From Burkholderiaceae bacterium (GTDB taxonomy: Bacteria > Pseudomonadota > Gammaproteobacteria > Burkholderiales > Burkholderiaceae_C): a stretch of DNA of 12,457 nucleotides. The stretch spans positions 1-12,457 of the forward strand of contig JAISNB010000115.1 of assembly GCA_031276435.1 (NCBI GenBank), in the 5' to 3' direction. Below, one piece after another: positions 1 to 5,761 of the stretch. The notes under the pieces are model-generated. The model had not been told where the DNA came from, did not search any database, and was given only the letters and a program-made list of their open reading frames with translations. The stretch's first letter is position 1. Every line of letters begins with the position of its first letter. A program made the position numbers and the translations under genes.

Positions 1-113
1 GGCTGAACCGGCGACGGATTGAAGCGACAATGGCGGCGCAATGTTTGCGTGTGGGCGAGGCTGTGCGCTGCCGACGCCCGCCCGGGGCCATTGCAATGAC
101 AAGCACACTGTTC

Positions 114-120
114 AAGGAGG
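114..120 (+). promoter_or_regulatory. Strong ribosome binding site (AAGGAGG)
   Basis: AAGGAGG lies 7 bases before the ATG at 128. It is one of only two full-consensus Shine-Dalgarno sites I noticed in the window, and it fixes the start of the small membrane protein in preference to the upstream in-frame ATG at 41. Confidence 0.8.
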
Positions 121-127
121 GTGTGAG

Positions 128-553
128 ATGGCGATGTTGAAGACGGCGCTGGCCATTTTGGCCAGGGGCTTTTTGTTGGGCCTGGGTTTTACGGTAGCGG
201 CATTGGCGGTGGTCTTCGTGACGGAAGAGGCGAGCAAGATGCGCCGTGCACACCGCGAATCGATCACGAAGGTTGAGGCGAAGGCAGCGCAGTTGGTGAT
301 TTCCGATGTGGAAAAGCGCGTCAGCGGCGACCAGATTTTTTTCACCGGCAAAATAATCAACAATGGCAAAACTGTGGAGTACGGTGAGATGGAAGTGAAC
401 CTGTTCAAGCAGGGCAAGTTCGTGGACCAGTATGCGACCCATGTTTCCAGCCTCAAGCCCGGTGAATCGCGGTATTTCAAGATCATTTGCGGGCACGAAG
501 GCGCCCCCCCGGCAGAGCACGACAGCTACAAGGTGCAGTTGCGCGACGATTGA
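128..553 (+). CDS. Small membrane-anchored protein with FxLYD-like C-terminal domain, unknown function
   Basis: This 141-residue protein starts at the ATG at 128 because a near-perfect ribosome binding site, AAGGAGG at 114-120, sits 7 bases upstream; a longer in-frame ORF from 41 has no such support. Residues about 10-31 form one hydrophobic segment (FLLGLGFTVAALAVVFV), a likely uncleaved signal anchor that leaves the C-terminal part in the periplasm. Residues about 34-52 are charged and may be helical. From about residue 55 the pattern looks like an all-beta domain: ISDVEKRVSGDQIFFTGKI, then NNGK, then EVNLFKQGKFV and LKPGES. This resembles the FxLYD or DUF-type domains of small secreted bacterial proteins, where a modified-neighbour pattern (new strand, 'NNG', 'LKPGE') recurs. 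I do not recognise a specific function. No partner gene is adjacent on the left within the window, and the tRNA-Arg follows on the right. The gene looks intact, and its codon use is less GC-biased than that of its neighbours. Confidence 0.85.
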   Translation: MAMLKTALAILARGFLLGLGFTVAALAVVFVTEEASKMRRAHRESITKVEAKAAQLVISDVEKRVSGDQIFFTGKIINNGKTVEYGEMEVNLFKQGKFVDQYATHVSSLKPGESRYFKIICGHEGAPPAEHDSYKVQLRDD

Positions 554-636
554 TGTGCCCCCCGCTGCCGTTCATGCCCCAGGCTGCGCTCGGGCGGGCG
601 GATGCGCAAAGGCGCGGCCAACCGGCCTCTTTCTGC

Positions 637-642
637 TACAAT
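637..642 (+). promoter_or_regulatory. -10 element of the tRNA-Arg promoter (TACAAT)
   Basis: TACAAT matches the sigma-70 -10 consensus at 5 of 6 positions. It lies 12 bases before the mature tRNA 5' end, so transcription would start roughly at 649-650 with a very short leader for RNase P to remove. No convincing TTGACA-like -35 is visible at the usual spacing. Confidence 0.6.
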
Positions 643-654
643 CTCTGGCTTCGC

Positions 655-731
655 GCGGCTGTAGCTCAGTTGGATAGAGTACTTGGCTACGAACCAAGGG
701 GTCGTGGGTTCGAATCCTGCCAGCCGCACCA
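655..731 (+). tRNA. tRNA-Arg (anticodon ACG)
   Basis: A complete 77-base cloverleaf can be folded by eye. The acceptor stem GCGGCTG (655-661) pairs with CAGCCGC (721-727), followed by discriminator A and an encoded CCA (729-731). The D stem is GCTC/GAGT, the anticodon stem is CTTGG (682-686) with CCAAG (694-698), and the loop CTACGAA carries anticodon ACG at 689-691. The T arm has GTGGG/CCTGC around the loop TTCGAAT. An ACG anticodon is read as ICG after TadA deamination, decoding CGT, CGC and CGA arginine codons. The gene stands alone, with its own -10 box upstream and a rho-independent terminator directly downstream, so it is probably a single-tRNA transcript. Confidence 0.97.
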
Positions 732-737
732 TTTTTC

Positions 738-773
738 AAAGCCCTGCAAGCCCCTTGGTTTGCGGGGCTTTTT
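738..773 (+). terminator. Rho-independent terminator after tRNA-Arg
   Basis: The 12-base arm AAAGCCCTGCAA (738-749) pairs with TTGCGGGGCTTT (760-771), with a single T-G wobble and a 10-base loop; a run of five T (769-773) closes it. It begins 7 bases after the tRNA CCA and ends 17 bases before the ribE start, so ribE must either be read through or use a promoter that I cannot see. Confidence 0.85.
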
Positions 774-790
774 GCTGAAGGGGCAACCCC

Positions 791-1429
791 ATGTTCACGG
801 GCATCATTACCGCGGTCGGGCGCATTGTGGATGTGCAGGCGCTGGGCGCGGGCGCGGCGTTTGGCAAGCGCGTGCAGATTGAAACGCCAGCGGGCTATCT
901 GGACGATGTGGCAGCGGGCGACAGCATTGCGCTCAACGGCGCTTGCATGACAGTGACCGATTTGCAGCTTGGGCAGCGCCGTTTTGGCATTGGCATTTCC
1001 GCCGAATCGCTGGCGCGCACGTGCGCTCTGGATCAGCCAGGGCCGGTCAATCTGGAGAAGGCGTTGCGCGCGCATGACCGGCTGGGCGGGCATCTGGTTT
1101 CGGGGCATGTGGATGGCATTGGCCAGGTGGTGCGTTTTGAGCCGGTTGGCGAGAGTTGGGCGCTGGAGGTTCTGGCGCCGCCAGAGCTGGGCAAGTTTCT
1201 GGCCTACAAGGGTTCGGTGGCCGTCAACGGCGTGAGCCTGACGGTCAACAGCGTGCAAGATGGCGCGCAGGGTTGCGTCATGGGCATCAACCTGATCGAC
1301 CACACGGTGCGCCATACAGCGCTGTCGGCGCTGGGGGCGGGCGCTGCGGTGAATCTGGAGATCGACCTGATCGCGCGTTACGTGGAGCGCATGCTGTCCG
1401 CGCCAGCGGCGGCGCAAGGCCACCAGTAG
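791..1429 (+). CDS. ribE: Riboflavin synthase, alpha subunit
   Basis: The 212-residue product catalyses the last step of riboflavin synthesis: dismutation of two 6,7-dimethyl-8-ribityllumazine molecules to riboflavin and a pyrimidinedione, in the cytoplasm. The family hallmark MFTGII opens the protein. It consists of two tandem lumazine-binding barrels, residues about 1-97 and 98-195: the first has LNGACMTVTDL (49-58) with a Cys at 52 in the position of the family's conserved Cys, and the second has LGGHLVSGHVDG (98-109) and VNGVSLTV (145-152). Length matches the family (about 200-220). GAAGGGG at 777-783 is the ribosome binding site. Some nomenclatures call this gene ribC. The other rib genes are not in the window, and there is no room for an FMN riboswitch because the tRNA terminator ends just upstream. 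Confidence 0.96.
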   Translation: MFTGIITAVGRIVDVQALGAGAAFGKRVQIETPAGYLDDVAAGDSIALNGACMTVTDLQLGQRRFGIGISAESLARTCALDQPGPVNLEKALRAHDRLGGHLVSGHVDGIGQVVRFEPVGESWALEVLAPPELGKFLAYKGSVAVNGVSLTVNSVQDGAQGCVMGINLIDHTVRHTALSALGAGAAVNLEIDLIARYVERMLSAPAAAQGHQ

Positions 1430-1469
1430 CAGCGCCGCCGTCGCGTCAGGGTGGCGCGGGTGGCCTGCC

Positions 1470-1475
1470 TACAAT
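1470..1475 (+). promoter_or_regulatory. Possible -10 element (TACAAT) very close to a start codon
   Basis: TACAAT sits only 8 bases before the mutase ATG at 1484 and has the same hexamer as the tRNA promoter. If it is active, transcription would begin about 1-2 bases before the ATG, giving a leaderless or nearly leaderless mRNA. No clear Shine-Dalgarno precedes the ATG, which fits. No good -35 is visible, so this is a suggestion only. Confidence 0.4.
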
Positions 1476-1483
1476 GGGCGACC

Positions 1484-2875
1484 ATGCAAATCAGCCCCGC
1501 CATTTTCAAGGCTTACGACATTCGCGGCACAGTGCCGCAAACCCTGGACGAATCGGTGGCCGAACGGCTTGGCCGCGCTTTTGGCGCGCACGCGCGCGCC
1601 ACGGGCGAGACGGTTGTGGCCGTGGGGCGCGACGGGCGCTGGTCTTCGCCCATGCTGGCGCAATCGCTGACGGGCGGCCTGGTGGCCGCTGGCGTGCAGG
1701 TGATCGACATCGGGCAGTGCACCACGCCCATGCTCTACTTTGCCGCCAGCACGCTGTGCGGCAGCGGCATTCAGGTGACGGGCAGCCACAACCCCAGGGA
1801 CGACAACGGCTTCAAGATGGTGCTGGCCGGGCGCGCGATTTACGGGGACGAAATCCAGGCGTTGCGCCAGATCATGGAAAGCGGCGGCGCGCAAACGGCC
1901 ACGGGCGGGCGCGTGCAACAGGCCGACGTGCTGCCCGCTTACCGCCAGCGCATTCTGGACGACGTGAAGCTGGCGCGGCGGCCCATGAAAATCGTGGTCG
2001 ATTGCGGCAATGGTGTGGCTGGCGCGTCGGCACCCGGCATTTTCCGCGACCTGGGCTGCGACGTGATCGAACTGTATTGCGAGGTGGACGGCAACTTTCC
2101 GCATCACCACCCCGACCCGAGCAAGCCCGAAAACCTGCGCGACGTGCAGCGCGCGCTGCGCGAAACCGGGGCCGAGCTTGGCCTGGCCTTTGATGGCGAC
2201 GGCGACAGGCTTGGCATTGTCACCAGGGATGGCAACACCATCTTCCCGGATCGGCAAATGATGCTGCTGGCGCGCGATGTGCTCGCGCGCACGCCTGGCG
2301 GCGCGGTGGTGTTCGACGTCAAATGCTCGCAGCAACTGGCGCCCGCCATTCGCGCCGCGGGCGGCGTGCCACTGATGTACAAAACCGGGCATTCGCTGAT
2401 CAAGGCCAAAATGCGCGAGGTGCAAGCGCCGCTGGGCGGCGAGATGAGTGGCCACATCTTTTTCAAGGAACGCTGGTTTGGCTTTGACGACGGCACTTAC
2501 GCGGGCTGCCGTTTGCTGGAAATTCTGAGCCGCTACCCTGACCCGAGCGCCGTGCTCAACGCCTTGCCCGCCAGCTGCAGCACGCCCGAGCTGAACGTGC
2601 GCTGCGCCGAAGGCGAGGCCCACCGCGTGGCCCGGCAGTTGCAGCAGGTTGCCGCGCAAAGCTTTGCCGCGCCCGCGCAAGTGAGCACCATCGACGGGCT
2701 GCGCGTGGACTGGCCCGACGGTTTTGGCCTGGTGCGCGCCAGCAATACCACGCCCATGCTGGTGCTGCGCTTTGAAGGCCAGACGCCCGAGGCGCTGGCG
2801 CGCATCGAGGCGCACATGCTGGCGCTGTTGCGCGGCGTCAAACCCGACGCGCAAATTGCGCCGCCAGCGCATTGA
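1484..2875 (+). CDS. Phosphomannomutase/phosphoglucomutase (alpha-D-phosphohexomutase)
   Basis: The 463-residue enzyme interconverts hexose 6- and 1-phosphates (Man-6-P/Man-1-P, Glc-6-P/Glc-1-P), feeding GDP-mannose or UDP-glucose for lipopolysaccharide or exopolysaccharide. The four signature loops are present in order: phosphoserine loop TGSHNP (99-104, catalytic Ser101), metal-binding DGDGDR (237-242), sugar-specificity loop GGEMSGH (318-324) and phosphate-binding RASNTTP (418-424). The GEMSGH loop is the form seen in dual-specificity PMM/PGM enzymes such as Pseudomonas AlgC, and the length also fits AlgC. The ATG at 1484 was chosen because family members begin near 'IFKAYDIRG'; the ORF continues upstream to 1451 without homology. 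waaA follows 5 bases downstream of its stop, suggesting co-transcription. The symbols manB, algC and pgm are all used for such genes; the substrate cannot be decided from sequence. Confidence 0.95.
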   Translation: MQISPAIFKAYDIRGTVPQTLDESVAERLGRAFGAHARATGETVVAVGRDGRWSSPMLAQSLTGGLVAAGVQVIDIGQCTTPMLYFAASTLCGSGIQVTGSHNPRDDNGFKMVLAGRAIYGDEIQALRQIMESGGAQTATGGRVQQADVLPAYRQRILDDVKLARRPMKIVVDCGNGVAGASAPGIFRDLGCDVIELYCEVDGNFPHHHPDPSKPENLRDVQRALRETGAELGLAFDGDGDRLGIVTRDGNTIFPDRQMMLLARDVLARTPGGAVVFDVKCSQQLAPAIRAAGGVPLMYKTGHSLIKAKMREVQAPLGGEMSGHIFFKERWFGFDDGTYAGCRLLEILSRYPDPSAVLNALPASCSTPELNVRCAEGEAHRVARQLQQVAAQSFAAPAQVSTIDGLRVDWPDGFGLVRASNTTPMLVLRFEGQTPEALARIEAHMLALLRGVKPDAQIAPPAH

Positions 2876-2880
2876 GGGCC

Positions 2881-4275
2881 ATGGCGCGGTTTTTCGCCGG
2901 GATGCCGCTGTCGATGCAAGCGGTGGCGTTGTTTTTGTATTCACTGCTGGCGTGGCTGGCGCAGCCCCTGCTGCGGCGCAAACTGGCCCGCCGCGCTTTG
3001 GCCGAACCGCTTTATGGCCAGCACGTGGCCGAGCGGTTTGGTCATTACACGCACCCGCCAGTCGCTTGCGAAGCGGAGCGCCCGCTGTGGATTCATGCGG
3101 TCTCGCTGGGCGAGACGCGCGCCGCGGCCATCCTGATCGAAGCCTTGCGCGCGCAACGCCCCGGCCTGCGCCTGCTGCTCACGCACGGCACAGCCACCGG
3201 GCGTGCCGAAGGCGCAAAACTGCTGCGCGCGGGCGACATGCAAGTATGGCAGCCGTGGGACACCCCGGCTGCGGTGCGGCGCTTTTTGCGGCACTTTCAG
3301 CCGCGCGCGGGTGTGTTGATGGAAACCGAGGTCTGGCCCAATCTGGCGGCCCGGTGCGCGGCGCAAAACATTCCCCTGGCGCTGGCCAATGCGCGCCTGT
3401 CAGCGCAGTCCTGGCGCGCCGCCCGGCGCTGGCGGGTTTTGGCGCGCCCGACATACGCGCGGCTGGCCGCCGCCTGGCCCCAGAGCGACGATGACGCCCG
3501 GCGTTTGCAAGCCTTGGGCGCGCCCACGGTCGCGGTGCTGGGCAACCTCAAGTTTGACGCGCGGCCCGATGCCCAACTGCTGGCGCAAGGCCGCGCCTGG
3601 CGCGCGACGCTGGGGCGGCCAGTGGTGTTGCTGGCCAGCGCACGCGAAGGCGAAGAGGCCGATTTCCTGGCGCAAATCCGGGCGCTGGCGCAACAGCGCG
3701 AGGCAGCGCCAGAAGCGGATGCCGTCGCCGCGGCAGCGGCGGCCATCCACTGGCTCATCGTGCCGCGCCATCCGCAGCGTTTTGACGCCGTGGCCCAATG
3801 GATCGAGGCGCAGGGCTTGCCGCTGAGCCGCCGCAGCCAATGGGCAGACAGCGGTGCTCCGGATGCCAGCGCCAGCATCTGGCTGGGCGACAGCCTGGGC
3901 GAAATGCCGCTGTATTACGCATTGGCCGACGTGGCCCTGCTGGGCGGCAGTTTTGCGCCATTGGGCGGGCAGAACCTGATCGAGGCGGCAGCGTGCGGCT
4001 GCCCGCTGGTCATGGGGCCGCACACATTCAACTTTGCGCAGGCGGCTCGCTGGGCCATCGCGGCTGGCGCGGCGTGCGCTGCGCCCGACATGGCAACTGG
4101 CGTTCGCCGCGCGGCCCAATTGATTGCCAACGCGCCCGAGCGCGCCGCTATGGTGCAAGCGGCGCAAACCTTTGCCAGCGCGCATCGCGGTGCCGCCACG
4201 CGCACCGCGCAAGCGGTGCTGGCGCTGCTGCCAGCCGCGCCAGCGCGGCCAGCGGCAGCCAGCGGCGCGCGGTAA
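2881..4275 (+). CDS. waaA: 3-deoxy-D-manno-octulosonic acid (Kdo) transferase
   Basis: The 464-residue enzyme transfers Kdo from CMP-Kdo to lipid IVA at the cytoplasmic face of the inner membrane. A hydrophobic N-terminal segment (about residues 10-30) is the membrane anchor. Family motifs follow: IHAVSLGE (71-78) with Glu78 aligning to the catalytic base shown for Aquifex WaaA, THGTATG, METEVWPNL, NARLS, then the C-terminal GT-B half with VLGNLKFD, ASAREGEE, VPRHPQRF, DSLGEMPLYY, GGSFAPLGGQN and the GPHTFNF loop. Length is slightly above the usual 420-430, partly because of an Ala-rich insertion (EADAVAAAAAAI). ATG 2881 is the chosen start; ATGs at 2902 and 2914 also leave the anchor intact, and no clear ribosome binding site decides between them. 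The start lies 5 bases after the mutase stop. The gene is also called kdtA. Confidence 0.95.
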   Translation: MARFFAGMPLSMQAVALFLYSLLAWLAQPLLRRKLARRALAEPLYGQHVAERFGHYTHPPVACEAERPLWIHAVSLGETRAAAILIEALRAQRPGLRLLLTHGTATGRAEGAKLLRAGDMQVWQPWDTPAAVRRFLRHFQPRAGVLMETEVWPNLAARCAAQNIPLALANARLSAQSWRAARRWRVLARPTYARLAAAWPQSDDDARRLQALGAPTVAVLGNLKFDARPDAQLLAQGRAWRATLGRPVVLLASAREGEEADFLAQIRALAQQREAAPEADAVAAAAAAIHWLIVPRHPQRFDAVAQWIEAQGLPLSRRSQWADSGAPDASASIWLGDSLGEMPLYYALADVALLGGSFAPLGGQNLIEAAACGCPLVMGPHTFNFAQAARWAIAAGAACAAPDMATGVRRAAQLIANAPERAAMVQAAQTFASAHRGAATRTAQAVLALLPAAPARPAAASGAR

Positions 4276-4510
4276 CCATGGCGCTCTTTTTGCGCTGCTT
4301 CACGCGCCCATCCCGACAAGGCACGGGCGCGTCGACCCAAAGGCATGGAATGGTTTTTTGCAAAACCGCAAGCGCGGCGCGCGCCAAAAGCGGAAATTTT
4401 TCACACTTTGGCTGTTTTTGTGCAGCCGGACGCATTCGCGGGCGCGGAAATCCCGTATAGTCAGATGGCCCCGGCTGGCGCCCTTTCGTTTACCAACATA
4501 CGCAAAAGAC
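4276..4510. other. 235-base intergenic leader between waaA and the exosortase gene
   Basis: No gene is supported here. A 60-codon ORF from 4278 is Arg/Ala-rich and looks like chance in GC-rich DNA. The middle (about 4340-4420) is less GC-rich than its surroundings, with short A and T runs and an inverted repeat GGCTG (4410-4414) / CAGCC (4423-4427). A possible -10 box is listed separately. The length of the gap suggests that the exosortase gene has its own promoter rather than being read only from waaA. Confidence 0.5.
4456..4461 (+). promoter_or_regulatory. Possible -10 element (TATAGT) for the exosortase operon
   Basis: TATAGT matches the sigma-70 -10 at 5 of 6 positions and lies 49 bases before the exosortase ATG, in an otherwise non-coding gap. 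A -35 is poor: ATTCGC near 4434-4439 at 16-base spacing is the best available. Activity would give a leader of about 40 bases. Confidence 0.4.
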
Positions 4511-5029
4511 ATGGTTCGTTTTTTCCTGCTTTTCCTGACCATCCAGGCCGTGCTGTTTGGCGTGGAAATGCTGCAAGTGGTGCAAGACGCCGTGGTACTG
4601 CCCTGGACGGCGCTGGTTGCCAAAATGAGCGCCGTGGTGGCGAAATTCTTCGATCCCACAACCATCGCCTCAGGCAAAGTGCTGCACAGCCCGGGCACGG
4701 GGTTTGGCGTTTCCATCGAACCCGGCTGCAACGGCGTGGAAGCCACCATCGTCCTGATTGCCGCCATGCTGGCCTTTCCGTCAAGCTGGAAGATGAAATT
4801 CTGGGGCCTTGGCCTGGGCTTTCTGGCCGTGCAGTTTGTCAACCTGCTGCGCGTGGTCTCCCTGTTCTTCATCGGGCAGTGGAACTTCAAGGTCTTTGAA
4901 TTCGCCCACCTGTACATGTGGCAGGCGCTCATCATGCTGGACGTGCTGATCGTCTGGCTGCTGTGGATGCGCTACGTCGCCAAGTACGATCCCAAACCAC
5001 CGGCGGCCACACCATCGGCGGCGGCCTGA
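4511..5029 (+). CDS. xrtH: Exosortase H (XrtH-type membrane transpeptidase)
   Basis: This 172-residue integral membrane protein carries the exosortase/archaeosortase triad: Cys73 in EPGCNGVEA, Arg114 in NLLRVVSLF and His133 in FEFAHLYMWQ. Exosortases recognise a C-terminal sorting tail (motif, transmembrane helix, basic cluster), cut it and probably transfer the protein to a surface acceptor. Hydrophobic helices lie at about 3-21, 75-90, 97-121 and 135-156, with a periplasmic loop between the first two. The protein is much shorter than the classical EpsH-type enzymes (about 300 or more residues) and matches my recollection of the short XrtH class, which pairs with IPTLxxWG-CTERM tails. The paired downstream gene supports this. 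No substrate with such a tail is encoded in the window. The start at 4511 gives a proper first helix, although the ribosome binding site is weak. Assignment to the family is firm; assignment to class H is likely. Confidence 0.85.
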   Translation: MVRFFLLFLTIQAVLFGVEMLQVVQDAVVLPWTALVAKMSAVVAKFFDPTTIASGKVLHSPGTGFGVSIEPGCNGVEATIVLIAAMLAFPSSWKMKFWGLGLGFLAVQFVNLLRVVSLFFIGQWNFKVFEFAHLYMWQALIMLDVLIVWLLWMRYVAKYDPKPPAATPSAAA

Positions 5030-5048
5030 AACACGCGAGTTGCATCCC

Positions 5049-5714
5049 ATGCGCGCAAGCCTGATTGGCCGTTTTCTCCTGACCGCCATCGTCTGTCTGG
5101 CGATATTGCTGCCGCTTTGGTACAAGGCCGTGGCCTGGTTTGCCATGCCGCCCATCTGGCTGGCTGGCCGCATCATGAAAGCCGCATTCCCGTGGGTCAA
5201 GGGCTTTGGGCAGGAAAACTCCGTGGCCGTGCTTCATACCAACGTGCAAATGCGCATCCTGCGCGGCGGCTACGACACACTGGTCGAACTGACATCGCGC
5301 ATCGACTACTCGATGTACGGCTACGGCGTGGTGTTGCTGTGGGCCATGCTGCTTGCATCGCGCCCCAGATACTGGCCCCTCAAGGCATTGCTGGGCACGG
5401 TGCTGCTGATTCCCGTGCAAGCGTGGGGACTGTGCTTTCAGTGGATGAAAAACATCTTGCTGGACTCAGGCCCCAACGCGGCGGCGTACCTGGACTTTCC
5501 CGCCTGGGGCCTGAACGCCGTGGTCTATGGCTACCAGTTTGGCGTGCTCATGCTCACGCCGGTTGCGCCCATCCTCTTGTGGCTGTGGTTCGACAAACGC
5601 TTCGTCGCCGCGCTCTGGCTCGAAGCCGCGCTGGAAGGCAAGCCCGAACAAAAGCGAAAAACGGCAACCACAATGGCTGTGCCGCCACCGCCGGACGGCA
5701 GCGGCGGGGCTTGA
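5049..5714 (+). CDS. Exosortase H-associated membrane protein
   Basis: This 221-residue protein starts 19 bases after xrtH and is clearly in the same operon. Predicted hydrophobic spans lie at about 8-30, 90-104, 110-132 and 157-181. A soluble segment of about 45-88, containing VAVLHTNVQMRI and GGYDTLVELTSRIDYSMYGYG, would lie outside the membrane between spans 1 and 2. The C-terminal 30 residues are Lys/Pro/Gly-rich and probably disordered. It agrees with my memory of the protein family annotated as 'exosortase H-associated membrane protein', which has no known biochemical role; it may help substrate recognition or form a complex with the exosortase. No catalytic motif is apparent. An alternative TTG start at 5040 would add three residues (MHP); ATG 5049 is preferred. 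Family recognition is by overall pattern and context. Confidence 0.8.
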   Translation: MRASLIGRFLLTAIVCLAILLPLWYKAVAWFAMPPIWLAGRIMKAAFPWVKGFGQENSVAVLHTNVQMRILRGGYDTLVELTSRIDYSMYGYGVVLLWAMLLASRPRYWPLKALLGTVLLIPVQAWGLCFQWMKNILLDSGPNAAAYLDFPAWGLNAVVYGYQFGVLMLTPVAPILLWLWFDKRFVAALWLEAALEGKPEQKRKTATTMAVPPPPDGSGGA

Positions 5715-5727
5715 TTTTTCTTGATTG

Positions 5728-5761
5728 CCGCGCGGCGGCGCGGATCTTTCAGAACTGAAAG
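5728..5761. terminator. Hairpins between convergent genes, possible bidirectional terminator
   Basis: Two adjacent inverted repeats separate the plus-strand exosortase operon from the minus-strand methyltransferase gene: CCGCGC (5728-5733) / GCGCGG (5738-5743), then CTTTCAG (5746-5752) / CTGAAAG (5755-5761). The second overlaps the last codons of the minus-strand gene. A TTTTT run at 5715-5719 lies before, not after, the GC-rich stem on the plus strand, so this is not a textbook terminator in either direction. Confidence 0.4.

Noticed and set aside
655..731. tRNA-Arg 3' end as an attachment site for an integrated element
   Set aside because: No second copy of the tRNA 3' end and no integrase gene is present in the window; the flanking genes are ordinary core genes.
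738..790. FMN riboswitch upstream of ribE
   Set aside because: The space between the tRNA and ribE is filled by a simple terminator hairpin and a ribosome binding site; the multi-stem RFN element would not fit and its conserved segments are absent.
572..1423. Long minus-strand ORF (283 codons) opposite ribE and the tRNA
   Set aside because: It is a shadow of GC-rich coding DNA, rich in Arg/His/Gln, crosses the tRNA gene and has no recognisable motif.
1156..2193. 345-codon plus-strand ORF spanning the ribE end and the mutase start
   Set aside because: It overlaps two recognised genes in another frame and is Arg/Gly/Ala-rich without motifs.
1469..2944. Very long minus-strand ORF (491 codons) opposite the phosphohexomutase
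   Set aside because: The plus strand carries all four catalytic loops of a known enzyme; the opposite frame has His/Gln/Arg-rich composition typical of an antisense shadow.
3720..3760. Ala-rich run in waaA as a frameshift or repeat expansion
   Set aside because: The reading frame and all downstream motifs are intact; the run (GCC/GCG codons) is a small insertion in a loop.
4278..4460. 60-codon ORF between waaA and the exosortase gene
   Set aside because: There is no ribosome binding site, the composition is Arg/Gly/Ala-rich and the frame is simply the continuation of a shadow frame from within waaA.
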